Assembly: GCA_913063325.1 (NCBI GenBank)
Contig: CAJXYE010000051.1
Span: forward strand, 1-36,485
Direction of reading: 5' to 3'
Length of the DNA: 36,485 bases
Source of the DNA: an uncultured Colwellia sp.
GTDB lineage: Bacteria; Pseudomonadota; Gammaproteobacteria; Enterobacterales; Alteromonadaceae
The translations under genes were made by a program, and so were the position numbers. A model generated the notes under the pieces. That model made no database searches. It worked only from the letters and a program-made list of their open reading frames with translations, and was not told the DNA's origin. Positions 16,641-24,918 of the stretch are shown piece after piece; the stretch's first letter is position 1, and every line of letters starts with the position of its first letter.

Positions 16641-19211
16641 TTAAATGTCAGGAACATCATCAAAAACAAACTTTGCATTGCGTTTACTCTTATACCAACC
16701 CTTTTTACTTTTTCCTTTGCTTGAAGCCCATTGCAAAATATCAGGGTAGCCATTAGATAAATCTACACGCTCTTTCGTATGATGCCATTTGGATGGAACA
16801 AGCATAGCCCAAGGTAAATTCCCCTCCGTTTGATAATACCTATCTTCTGTTTTATCTGAGTCATCTTGTCCTCGACCAAACTTTCTTCTAGAGGCCTTTT
16901 TCGAAGGAAAATATCCAGGAAAGTGCACTTCGATATGTTCGCCAGTATCCAAGACTCTCGAAATAAAGCTATTGTATGGTGCTGTTCCCAAAGTTTGAGA
17001 AGATATAGGGTAATTGAAGTTAATAGTCAGGGTATAAAGGTTGCCATTAATCTTAGGGCTACCGGAAAAAGTATTAGACATCTTGTATCCTGCTGGTGGT
17101 GGTAAGGCATCTTCTATTTTAGCTATTATGATAAATAGGGATTGATTACCATCTGCCACTGGTGTTATCTCTGTTGTAACGCCTTTTAACTTCATGGTTA
17201 CTTGGCCAATATTACTAATTGGCGTGTTAATCATTAATCGTAAGGAGTTATCATAAATGGCACCGCGAGCCGTAGGTAATATTTTAAACACAATACGGCT
17301 AACCAAGCCATTTACTTTATTTTCTTCAACGTTGTAATCAAACACCGCATCATTAAAGTCGTAGTCGCCTTTTATTGGCCACTCATCTTCAAATGCCATA
17401 GTGCCAAATTGGCTGCTAGCAGGCGAGTATGAGGTACTTGTGGTCTCTATAATCGGCGTATCATTCTTATCTAAGGGCAAGGTTTCATAAACGTTTACTT
17501 CGTTGCCATCACTAAAACCGTCATTATCACTATCTGCATTGAAAGGGTCGGTATTAAATAAATTAAGCTCTTCATTATCTGTTAAGCCATCGCCGTCGCT
17601 ATCTGCGAGCGTTGGGTCGGTATTGGTTTGTAAAAGCTCTTGTTGATCGGTTAAACCATCATTGTCTGAATCAACTAAGGAGGGCTCTGTGTTAGTTACC
17701 ATGACTTCTTCATAGTCACTTGAGCCATCGCCATCGGTATCAACCATAATAGGATCTGAATTATAAAGCACCACTTCGTCCAGATCAGATAAGCCATCAT
17801 TATCACTATCCGCTAGCAGCGGGTTTGATTGATAAATCATAACTTCTTCTTTATCGGTTAAGCCATCGCCATCGCTATCACTTAGGTTTGGATCAGTACC
17901 TAAAATATTAATTTCATCCCAGTCATTCAAATCATCATTGTCACTATCAATTTCTGCTGAGTCATAAGCTAGCTGAGTTTGTGTTTCGGTTAGTACTTGC
18001 TCTCTGACTGATGGGCTAGTATCACGATTTAGATAATAGAGATAACTAACTCCCTCCGTGTCGTTTGTCACACTTTTGTTATGGGCACCAATGGCTATAT
18101 AATCTTGGTCAATAGCTATCGCATGGCCAAAATTATCCAACTGCTTGGCATCATCAGCCTCAAACTTAAAGACTTCCGTCCAAACATCGCCTTTATTTTG
18201 AAATAAGTAAGTTGCTCCTTTAGCGCTACTGTTCTTTTCGGCGCCGATAAGTAAGTAATCCCCTGATATAGCAACACTCGAACCAAAGTTATCACCTTGT
18301 TGCGCGTCACTTGCTAGTAACTTTGCTTGGCTGTTCCATAACTTATCCGATCTTTTATAGATATAGACAGCACCACTTTTTTTATGCTTTTTAATTAGCG
18401 GGTTGTTTTCAGACTTTGCTCCTATAACCGCGTAGTTTTTTGAAATTGCCACACTGGTGGCAAAGTTGGCGCTTTTAGTAATATCGCCACCTTTTAAACT
18501 AGCTTGTAGACTCCAAAGTCCTTCTTCACGTTTATAAATATATCCAGTACCTTCATGGGCACGACCATGGTCATCGTCCCCTATGATGAGGTACTCACCG
18601 GATAACATCAGCGAAGCGCCAAAATTTGCACTTTTAAAAGATGAAATTGGCGTGATAACTTTATCTTCAATCCAGCCAGACGTTGTACTTTTGAAAATAT
18701 GGACAGCACCGGCTTTATTTGCTGAAAATCCGGGTGCGCCAATCGCTATATAGCTTTCCGAGATACTAAGGGTACTGGCGAATTTATCATTAGAAGATGC
18801 GTTTGGACTGATTAATTCAGCTTGTGGTAACCATGCACCACCTTGACGTTGATAAATATAGGCGACACCATGTTGACCATTTTGTTTGTTTTCTGCACTG
18901 ATAACTAGTAACTCACCAGATATTGAAACGGCATGGCCAAACTGTTGCACTGTACTGCTTTCGGGGCTAGGGCTTAGACAGTTTAATAGGCTCCAACTTT
19001 CACCTGAACGCTGGTAGAGACATGCTTGACCTATATCGCCAGATGAGCCCGGAGCACCAATCACAGCTATATCACCCGAAATAGCGACAGATGAACCCAA
19101 TTGTTTATACTCTGCTGGAGTTAAATCTAAAGTTATGCCTTGCAGTAAGGGGTCTGCATTGGCAGCAGATATTGATAAGTAAATTAGTATGGTCATTATT
19201 GCTATTTTCAT
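16641..19211 (-). CDS. Exported FG-GAP / thrombospondin-type-3 / LruC protein
   Basis: An 856-residue secreted protein with a signal peptide ending ..SAANA-DP. Residues ~30-395 hold seven FG-GAP repeats (such as FGSSVAISGDYLLIGA), enough for a seven-blade beta-propeller. Residues ~418-584 hold seven calcium-binding thrombospondin type 3 modules (D-S-D-x-D-G-L-x-D). The C-terminus has an LruC domain (FEDEWPIKGDYDFNDAVFDYNV). It is likely a calcium-stabilised surface or extracellular adhesion or scaffold protein. A lipoprotein gene starts the unit, 5 bases upstream. Confidence 0.9.
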   Translation of the reverse strand: MKIAIMTILIYLSISAANADPLLQGITLDLTPAEYKQLGSSVAISGDIAVIGAPGSSGDIGQACLYQRSGESWSLLNCLSPSPESSTVQQFGHAVSISGELLVISAENKQNGQHGVAYIYQRQGGAWLPQAELISPNASSNDKFASTLSISESYIAIGAPGFSANKAGAVHIFKSTTSGWIEDKVITPISSFKSANFGASLMLSGEYLIIGDDDHGRAHEGTGYIYKREEGLWSLQASLKGGDITKSANFATSVAISKNYAVIGAKSENNPLIKKHKKSGAVYIYKRSDKLWNSQAKLLASDAQQGDNFGSSVAISGDYLLIGAEKNSSAKGATYLFQNKGDVWTEVFKFEADDAKQLDNFGHAIAIDQDYIAIGAHNKSVTNDTEGVSYLYYLNRDTSPSVREQVLTETQTQLAYDSAEIDSDNDDLNDWDEINILGTDPNLSDSDGDGLTDKEEVMIYQSNPLLADSDNDGLSDLDEVVLYNSDPIMVDTDGDGSSDYEEVMVTNTEPSLVDSDNDGLTDQQELLQTNTDPTLADSDGDGLTDNEELNLFNTDPFNADSDNDGFSDGNEVNVYETLPLDKNDTPIIETTSTSYSPASSQFGTMAFEDEWPIKGDYDFNDAVFDYNVEENKVNGLVSRIVFKILPTARGAIYDNSLRLMINTPISNIGQVTMKLKGVTTEITPVADGNQSLFIIIAKIEDALPPPAGYKMSNTFSGSPKINGNLYTLTINFNYPISSQTLGTAPYNSFISRVLDTGEHIEVHFPGYFPSKKASRRKFGRGQDDSDKTEDRYYQTEGNLPWAMLVPSKWHHTKERVDLSNGYPDILQWASSKGKSKKGWYKSKRNAKFVFDDVPDI

Positions 19212-19216
19212 CTTAT

Positions 19217-19726
19217 TTACTCCGAAAATGTATGAGTAAGCAGGGCTTCAGAATTGATAGTTAAGGTAATCGCTTTTGAAAAGTTATCATTTCTGACTAC
19301 CATAAATGACTCAATTAGCATGGGGGCTGTCAACGTGCTCTTATATCTGTTTGATTGGATTATTGTTCCTTGTTCAAGCAGATCTACTGGCGTATTGGGT
19401 TTGTCGGCTATTGCTGAATAAATTGAAATTTTTTCTTGGAATTGTGTTGTTGTAAAATGCAAATCAATATTTATTACTCTTAGGGTTTCAAAGCCAAAGC
19501 CTTTTTCTACTGTGACACTAACCAAAGAACTTGTTGCTTCTTGCTCTATTTTTGTTTGGTTTTCTATGTTGGTCTGCATGGTGTTTTCTACTAGCGCAGG
19601 TGTTGGAGTAGCCTCAGTCTGAGTAACTACTTTTTGTTCTTCTTCATCTGAATTACCACAGGCATAAATAAGTGGCGTGAGCATAAAAAGAAGCACTGAA
19701 ATTCGTTTATATTGAGATCGCCTCAT
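19217..19726 (-). CDS. Predicted lipoprotein of unknown function
   Basis: A 169-residue protein with a type II signal sequence (MRRSQYKRISVLLFMLTPL) and lipobox LIYAC, the Cys being about residue 23. A low-complexity linker rich in Glu, Thr and Gln (NSDEEEQKVVTQTEATPTPAL) follows, then a beta-rich C-terminal domain (VTVEKGFGFETLRVINIDLHFTT). No family recognised. Its stop lies 5 bases before the FG-GAP/LruC gene, so the two are co-transcribed and may act together at the cell surface. Confidence 0.85.
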   Translation of the reverse strand: MRRSQYKRISVLLFMLTPLIYACGNSDEEEQKVVTQTEATPTPALVENTMQTNIENQTKIEQEATSSLVSVTVEKGFGFETLRVINIDLHFTTTQFQEKISIYSAIADKPNTPVDLLEQGTIIQSNRYKSTLTAPMLIESFMVVRNDNFSKAITLTINSEALLTHTFSE

Positions 19727-20133
19727 GTTTACTCCTTAAATTAAGCTTAATAAAACAAACTCCCTTCATTGTTATAACAAAGGTTAAAGCGCTTAAGTTT
19801 ATTTGAATATTAAGTAGTAGAGCAAAGTGCATACCATGATGAATACCCTGTTTCTTTTTGTATAGATAGTAGGGAGTTAGTATGTTTTGGGTAACAGTTA
19901 AGGGTTCTCTTAATTGTTATTATCATCAGTATGCGGCTAATTTTTCATTATGGTTTGCATTTTACGAATTACATTTAGATGAATAACATCAAACTTGCCT
20001 CAATACCCGCAAGCGGCTTGGCCCGATATCTTATAAAAGGGTGAGTCCAGCAAAGAGTCCTATCTGTAGCATTCAAAAAACTAGTCACTTGGTAAAGAAA
20101 ACTGAGCTACATAACTAGCCGGTAATAAAAGTT
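19727..20133. other. Long non-coding interval with a possible 34-codon frame
   Basis: The left end must hold the leftward promoter of the lipoprotein gene. At 19882-19986 on the plus strand an ATG preceded by AGGGAG opens 34 codons (MFWVTVKGSLNCYYHQYAAN, then FSLWFAFYELHLDE). The binding site is good but there is no other support for translation. No RNA family is recognised in the rest. Confidence 0.3.
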
Positions 20134-20167
20134 AAAACCCGATACAAGTCGCTTTGTATCGGGTTTT
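20134..20167 (-). terminator. Terminator of the three-domain sulfur gene
   Basis: AAAACCCGATACAA (20134-20147) and TTGTATCGGGTTTT (20154-20167) form a perfect 14-bp stem with a 6-base loop. It lies 33 bases past the stop codon of the leftward gene at 20201. Confidence 0.92.
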
Positions 20168-20200
20168 CTTTATTTATTAACTATAAAAACGAAAAGCATA

Positions 20201-22513
20201 TTAATACTGATGTAAAGCGTAACCGCCTTTCAAATGTCCGACATTTTCAAAACCTAATCGGCCTAACGCTTGGGCTGCTAATTGAGAGCGACTACCACTA
20301 CGACAGACTAAGACTAATGCTTGTTTTTTATTTTGTTGCTGCTCTTGTACAAATTGCACTAGTCGAGTTAAAGGTACATTGTAGGTGAATTTTTCATCGT
20401 GTTGCAGTGCATATTCGTGTGGTTCACGAATATCAATCAACTTCATTGTGCTCGACTTCTTTACAGCCTCGGCTAAGCTGACGCTGTTATATTCACGTAC
20501 GATAACCTTCTGGCAAGCACCATTTAAAGCACCACACATTATTTCACTACCTGATTCGTCGATAATATTTTTATCCATAACACATTTTTGCACTGAGAAT
20601 TTTTCGATGCTTATCTCGCTATTGATAACTTGACGAAGTAGTGAGTTACGCTTCATTTCCGTAGCTATACACGTGGTAAATTCGTTGTGGTAATCATGAC
20701 TTGGGCAAATAAGACTATCTTTGCCGATAAGCGTTGCTAATAACTGCAAGCTTTCATACATTGCTGGCGCACTACTCGTTGAAAAGTTGGTTCGTCCTAG
20801 ACTGTCCATTAAAATTAGATCACCACAAAAAGCGTAGTGTACTTGGAGTTGAGGTGATGATTTTGTTACGGGTTCGCACAATAACAAGCTGATGCTGTCA
20901 TCGGTATGTCCAGGCGTTACTACTTTAACTAACCACTTATCACCTAAAGTTAGGTACTGATATTCTTGACCAGCAATACTTGTTGTTTGCGTCTTAACAG
21001 GCCAGCCAAGAGAGTCTGATTGTTGCTCCGCCAAATGCTCTTTTACCATACTCGTACGACAAGACTCATGATCTGCATGGCCATGGGTATCTATCACGGC
21101 GACTAAATTAAGTCCTTGGCAAGTGAGTAAGGTGTGTAGACGATCTGTCACTTCTTGCAAGGGGTCAATAAGCAGTGCAGATTGAGTTTTTTTGTCGACA
21201 AATAACCAACTACAACTGCCGCCAACTTTAAACTGTACCAGACCATCTAGTTCTATTTTATCACTAATGCTATTTGTGCCTTCGGTATGTGTTGCAATTG
21301 TCAAACAGCTTTGAACTAGTGCTTGTGACGCTGAGACTATTCGGCTACAGGCAGTATCAATTTCAGTTTGAGTCATTGCCGGGCCAAACGACATTCTGAT
21401 TGCTGATTCACTTTGACATGCAGGAAGTCCCATGGCATCGAGCACAAAACTACGGGTCACTTTAGAACTACAAGCTGAACCCGAACTAACACGTACATTG
21501 GCAGCGTCGAACAAATCCATTATCTCTTTAGAGCTAAATCCAGGGATAGCAAAATTAATGGTGGTTGCCACTGAATTTTCAAAACTATGATTGAACACGA
21601 TATTAGGGAAAGCTTGCGTTAATGCAGAGACAATCTGCTGGCGAAATAAATGTAAGGTTTCTATGGGAGCAAAGCTAGATTCACTTTCACCTAACAGCAT
21701 ACTAAATATGACACTTAGGGCAGCTAAACCAGGTAAGTTCTCGGTGCCAGATCGCAGACCACTCTCCTGACCTCCGCCGGCGATAATTGGGGTAAAGGGC
21801 GCGTTTTCTTTAACGTACATAAAACCAATGCCTTTAGGGGCATATAGTTTGTGACCACTAAAAGGGGCATAGTCAATACTTGTGTTCGCTAAGTCTAGGC
21901 TTGTTTTACCTAACGCTTGCACACAATCTACCATCCAGGCTGTAGTTGGGTTATTAGCGCGTATAGTTTGGTCCAATAAGTTTAAGTCTTGGTAAACGCC
22001 AGTTTCATTGTTAACTGCCATGGTACAAATCATCAAAGCATTCGGCACTTCTTTGGCAATGAAGTCCATATCAAGTTGACCCATTTTATCAACGGGAATG
22101 GCTTTTATTGTCGCATTTATGTCGAGGATCTCGTTCCAATGCTTGAGTGATTCGGGTACTGCTTTATGCTCTGTTGCACCGTATAAAATAGAATAGCTTT
22201 TAGTGGTATCAAGTGTTTTTTTAGCATGGAGTAATGCAGACAAAATAGCGGTTTGAATACCTTCGGTTGCGCCACTGGTAAATATAATTTTTCCGTCACC
22301 AGCACCAACAATATTTTTTGCTTGTTGACGAGTTTTGTCTACTATTTGCTTGGCTTGAAGCCCGGTAACATGACTACTACTAGGATTACCAAAAAGTGTT
22401 TCCATCGTTGATAACGCTGCCGTGGCGGCTTGTGGTAAAACTTGAGTAGTGGCATTAGCGTCGAGGTAAATTAAACTAAGTGGCTGTGCTGTATTTTTAG
22501 TTAATCGGGTCAT
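20201..22513 (-). CDS. Cysteine desulfurase - persulfide dioxygenase-like - rhodanese fusion
   Basis: A 770-residue cytoplasmic protein in three parts. Residues ~13-400 are a NifS/IscS-type PLP desulfurase (LIYLDANATT; FSGHKLYAPKG with K222; SSGSACSS with the sulfur-carrying C348). Residues ~425-640 are a metallo-beta-lactamase fold (THGHADH 476-482, TPGHTDD with H536, FCGDLILMDSLGRTNF with D565, CPSHDY with H606), like ETHE1 persulfide dioxygenases. Residues ~680-770 are a rhodanese (LIDIREPHEY; LVCRSGSRS, C737). All active-site residues are present. It may liberate sulfane sulfur from cysteine, oxidise persulfide and transfer sulfur without release; this is inference. Confidence 0.9.
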   Translation of the reverse strand: MTRLTKNTAQPLSLIYLDANATTQVLPQAATAALSTMETLFGNPSSSHVTGLQAKQIVDKTRQQAKNIVGAGDGKIIFTSGATEGIQTAILSALLHAKKTLDTTKSYSILYGATEHKAVPESLKHWNEILDINATIKAIPVDKMGQLDMDFIAKEVPNALMICTMAVNNETGVYQDLNLLDQTIRANNPTTAWMVDCVQALGKTSLDLANTSIDYAPFSGHKLYAPKGIGFMYVKENAPFTPIIAGGGQESGLRSGTENLPGLAALSVIFSMLLGESESSFAPIETLHLFRQQIVSALTQAFPNIVFNHSFENSVATTINFAIPGFSSKEIMDLFDAANVRVSSGSACSSKVTRSFVLDAMGLPACQSESAIRMSFGPAMTQTEIDTACSRIVSASQALVQSCLTIATHTEGTNSISDKIELDGLVQFKVGGSCSWLFVDKKTQSALLIDPLQEVTDRLHTLLTCQGLNLVAVIDTHGHADHESCRTSMVKEHLAEQQSDSLGWPVKTQTTSIAGQEYQYLTLGDKWLVKVVTPGHTDDSISLLLCEPVTKSSPQLQVHYAFCGDLILMDSLGRTNFSTSSAPAMYESLQLLATLIGKDSLICPSHDYHNEFTTCIATEMKRNSLLRQVINSEISIEKFSVQKCVMDKNIIDESGSEIMCGALNGACQKVIVREYNSVSLAEAVKKSSTMKLIDIREPHEYALQHDEKFTYNVPLTRLVQFVQEQQQNKKQALVLVCRSGSRSQLAAQALGRLGFENVGHLKGGYALHQY

Positions 22514-22967
22514 GAAGTTCTCTCAAGTTATGTTGTTAATGTTTACTGATAAGGTCAGTCATTAACAATGCTGTACATAAGTTAATTATTTCATGCTGTT
22601 GTCGGTTTTGTTTTGCGTATTACCGGTGCAAATGGTGTGGGACTAGTTTTTAATTCCCTAAAGTTGTTAATAATTGAAATTTTAATTCAAGTATTGACGT
22701 TATGTACGGATTTAAATCTATAAAAAGACTTAACTGAGAAATAACCGTTTGATTAAGGACTGGTGTGTCGATATTAAGGCTTACCATTTCTTTACTTTGG
22801 CTAGATATTTTGTGACCAGTGGAAGCTTATCAGTAAGTGAACAGACGTTAATTAATATAGGATATTGCTAGTTTTGATCAAAACTTATCGAGAATATCTC
22901 CGATATGAAAGCTGACGTTCACTCATTAATTTCTATGACTTCTCTGTGCGCAAAGCGGAAGTTAGCT
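22514..22967. other. Intergenic region upstream of the sulfur fusion gene
   Basis: It must hold the leftward promoter of the gene at 22513. TTACTGATAAGGTCAGT (22543-22559) and AACTGAGAAATAAC (22732-22745) resemble the palindromes of the neighbouring leader, possibly scattered copies of one motif. No open frame of interest. Confidence 0.3.
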
Positions 22968-23247
22968 TCAAAATATTTGCGATATATTTTCTAATGAATT
23001 GACTGTGTCATATTACTGATAAGTCTCAGTAATAAACCCAAATCAATCTTTCTAAATCCTAACTAATTGATATTGTTTGAAATAGCCTTTAATTCTATGT
23101 TGGATATTACTGAGACTTCTCAGTAATATCCAAGACCTAACAAAAATAAAATATTATTAGTTTATAAGGTACTGAAAATATGGGATATTAATACGAATTA
23201 AATTAAAGTTATGGGACGGACATTACTGAGAAGTCTCCATAATAAGC
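22968..23247 (+). repeat. Leader element L2 before cassette array
   Basis: A non-coding ~280-bp segment ending AATAAGC at the first cassette boundary. It is related to 25690-25972: both contain ATATATTTTCTAATGAATT near the left end, CTATGGGATATT or TATGGGATATT near the right end, and ACTGAG at two positions 116 bp apart in each copy. The last ACTGAG lies 22 bp before the GTTATA boundary in both. It may be an attI-like or promoter leader. It shows no resemblance to known attI sites that I can recall. Confidence 0.65.
23011..23243. promoter_or_regulatory. Three palindromes in leader L2
   Basis: Copy 1: TATTACTGA (23011-23019) and TCAGTAATA (23026-23034). Copy 2: a perfect 15-bp inverted repeat with a CT centre at 23101-23132 (arms TGGATATTACTGAGA and its complement). 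Copy 3: ATTACTGAGA-AG-TCTCCATAAT at 23222-23243, 8 of 10 paired. Repeated palindromes suggest binding by a dimeric protein (a repressor or a recombinase accessory). Confidence 0.6.
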
Positions 23248-23314
23248 GTTATACGTTCATCCAGCTCTGCATTTTTGAATAGCTGCTAGAACTGATTCGG
23301 AGGACTCTCTATAA

Positions 23315-23803
23315 ATGGCATATGTTACATACAGTCCTAGCAAGAGTGTTTTTTTTGCCAACTGTTATAAAGATTATTTTCTAGATTCAGATATCTCTGA
23401 GTATGATGAATATAGTATTTCTCAATCAAATACAAATATTTTGAATGTATTTATAGAGCAAAGGTTAATAGCTACAGTTTGTGAACTCGATATCGATATG
23501 CATGAGCTTTCAATCACAAAAAAACAATTAGGAAATTTACGATGGGGTTGGTTAGTCCAGCGCCCTAATGAAAATCAATTGCTAACTTTTGATTCAAACA
23601 ATAACCTTATTTTAGAAAATAGAGTCGTCGCAAAATTTAGTGGAAATTATAATATGAATCTACTTCTTCTGATCTGGAAGCTCATAAAAGGTGAAAGGCC
23701 ACTAAAGAATAATTTAAAATTAGAGTTTGATGAAACCGTAATTGAGCCGTCTTTCGCTTTTTGCCTACTGTTTAAAGAGCTCTGTCGTAGGTGTAATTCA
23801 TAG
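23315..23803 (+). CDS. Cassette A protein, family shared with cassettes C and D
   Basis: A 162-residue protein with no signal peptide. It shares a layout with the proteins at 24301 and 24919: an N-terminal beta start (YVTYSPSKSVFFAN), a repeat-like stretch, LGNLRWGWLVQRP, then ILENRVVAKFSG, a hydrophobic helix (NMNLLLLIWKLIKG) and LKLEFDETVIEPSFAFCLLFKELCRR. The alternating strands and central hydrophobic helix vaguely suggest a tubby/LURP-like fold, which is a guess. GGAGG precedes the ATG. Function unknown. Confidence 0.75.
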   Translation: MAYVTYSPSKSVFFANCYKDYFLDSDISEYDEYSISQSNTNILNVFIEQRLIATVCELDIDMHELSITKKQLGNLRWGWLVQRPNENQLLTFDSNNNLILENRVVAKFSGNYNMNLLLLIWKLIKGERPLKNNLKLEFDETVIEPSFAFCLLFKELCRRCNS

Positions 23804-23831
23804 TAAAAATTAAAATTGTTCGTTAAAAAAC

Positions 23832-23927
23832 GTATAACAAAGCCTTAAAGTCGGATTCGTAACAGTTGGCTCGGTTCCGCTTCACATTTTAGCCAACTAT
23901 TATTTGCTTCTTAGTGAGGCGTTAGGT
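23832..23927 (+). repeat. attC-like site 2
   Basis: Starts TATAAC-AAAGCC and ends GAGGC-GTTAGGT. Inner arms AGTTGGCT and AGCCAACT are exact inverse complements. Full-length, consistent with a functional folded attC hairpin. Confidence 0.78.
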
Positions 23928-23938
23928 GTATAAAGTTG

Positions 23939-24247
23939 ATGCGTTATCGTATTTACAAAGTTTTTAGTGTAGTTCTTGTACTTTCAATACTGTTCACTGC
24001 CGTTTTTACGCCCAATATTTCTGGATATGAAGGTTTTTTAGCGGCAGTTTTTATTTCTTTGACCGTATTGTTTTGTCCAATTTATTGTCTATATGCATAT
24101 AATATTGGAGAAATTATGGTATACAATATCACGGTTAAAAGGTGTGAATCACCTCTAGGTTTTTGGGCTGCGGTTGCAATGTATTTAATTCTATCAATAG
24201 TGTTTCTATTTATGTTGTTTATGTTGTTTATGCAGCCATACACCTAA
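23939..24247 (+). CDS. Cassette B small membrane protein
   Basis: A 102-residue protein with about three hydrophobic helices (VFSVVLVLSILFTAVF, FLAAVFISLTVLFCPIYCLY, PLGFWAAVAMYLILSIVFLF). The ATG at 23939 lies 18 bases after the cassette core, typical for cassette genes; an in-frame TTG is at 23936. Its stop codon lies inside the left attC repeat (ACCTAAC). No family recognised. Confidence 0.7.
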   Translation: MRYRIYKVFSVVLVLSILFTAVFTPNISGYEGFLAAVFISLTVLFCPIYCLYAYNIGEIMVYNITVKRCESPLGFWAAVAMYLILSIVFLFMLFMLFMQPYT

Positions 24248-24300
24248 CAAAGCGTTTTAGAACGGACTGATAATTGCAGGTTTCGAGTTTACTACTAATT
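24242..24300 (+). repeat. Truncated attC-like site 3
   Basis: The left half is intact (ACCTAAC-AAAGCGTTTTAGAACGGACTG) but the usual inner stem and right core GCGTTA are missing. GTTAAAT at 24303-24309 would be the only candidate core. The site is probably deleted, joining cassettes B and C permanently. Confidence 0.55.
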
Positions 24301-24783
24301 ATGTTAAATATTACTTACTACCCTAATCGTGAAAAAAAGAGCTCTAATGATCTTTATTTTGAAACAGACTTTAGTTTTAGTTACGAGGCTGTTGTTGCAC
24401 AATCAGGAGGGAATATCGAAATCCGTGAAAATGGTATTTTAGTAGGTACTGTTAATGGAACTCAAATACAAATAAAGGATAAGATCATAAAGCAAAAACG
24501 ATTGGGGATTTTCGGTTGGGCTTGGCTGATTTCTGAATCTCCCGAAGTTTTGTTACACCCAAAAAATGATGAGTACTACATAAATGAAAGCGTTGTCGCA
24601 AAAGTAACTATGTTGGCAGCGTTAACTAGTAATTCATTATCTACATTTTCATCATTATTTAGTGGCGTAACACCGAATTCAGAAGTTCATATTAAGTTAA
24701 ACTTTAATGAAAAGGAAATATTCCCTTTGTTGGCTTTTAGTTTGTTGTTAGTCGATGTAAGTAGATCTCGTCATGGCATTTAG
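24301..24783 (+). CDS. Cassette C protein, family shared with A and D
   Basis: A 160-residue protein from ATG 24301; an in-frame ATG exists further upstream but lies inside the attC remnant. Shared features with cassette A: NITYYPNREKKSS, a Gly/Asn stretch (IEIRENGILVGTVNG), LGIFGWAWLISESPE, YINESVVAKVTM, a hydrophobic segment, and IKLNFNEKEIFPLLAFSLLLVDVSR. The pattern LG..GW.WL, NE.VVAK, LKLNF.E..I.P.LAF is shared in order and spacing with A, so they are homologous. Function unknown. Confidence 0.75.
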   Translation: MLNITYYPNREKKSSNDLYFETDFSFSYEAVVAQSGGNIEIRENGILVGTVNGTQIQIKDKIIKQKRLGIFGWAWLISESPEVLLHPKNDEYYINESVVAKVTMLAALTSNSLSTFSSLFSGVTPNSEVHIKLNFNEKEIFPLLAFSLLLVDVSRSRHGI

Positions 24784-24793
24784 AGTGTAAAAT

Positions 24794-24891
24794 AGTTATA
24801 AGTCATTCAAAAGGACAAAAAACAGTTGGTTTTTGCTCCTTCGTCCCTTATTTTAGCCAACAATTTTTTGCCTCTTAGTGGGGCGTTAGTT
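24794..24891 (+). repeat. attC-like site 4 (left core degraded)
   Basis: AGTTATAAGTCATTCAAAAGGAC at its left matches AATTAACAAGTCACTCAAAAGGAC of site 5, except that the AAC core is changed to AT. Inner arms CAGTTGG and CCAACA and the right end GGGGCGTTAGT are intact. Excision of cassette C at this site should be impaired. Confidence 0.65.
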
Positions 24892-24918
24892 GCCTATTTC
24901 AGCTATAGAGTAGATTCG

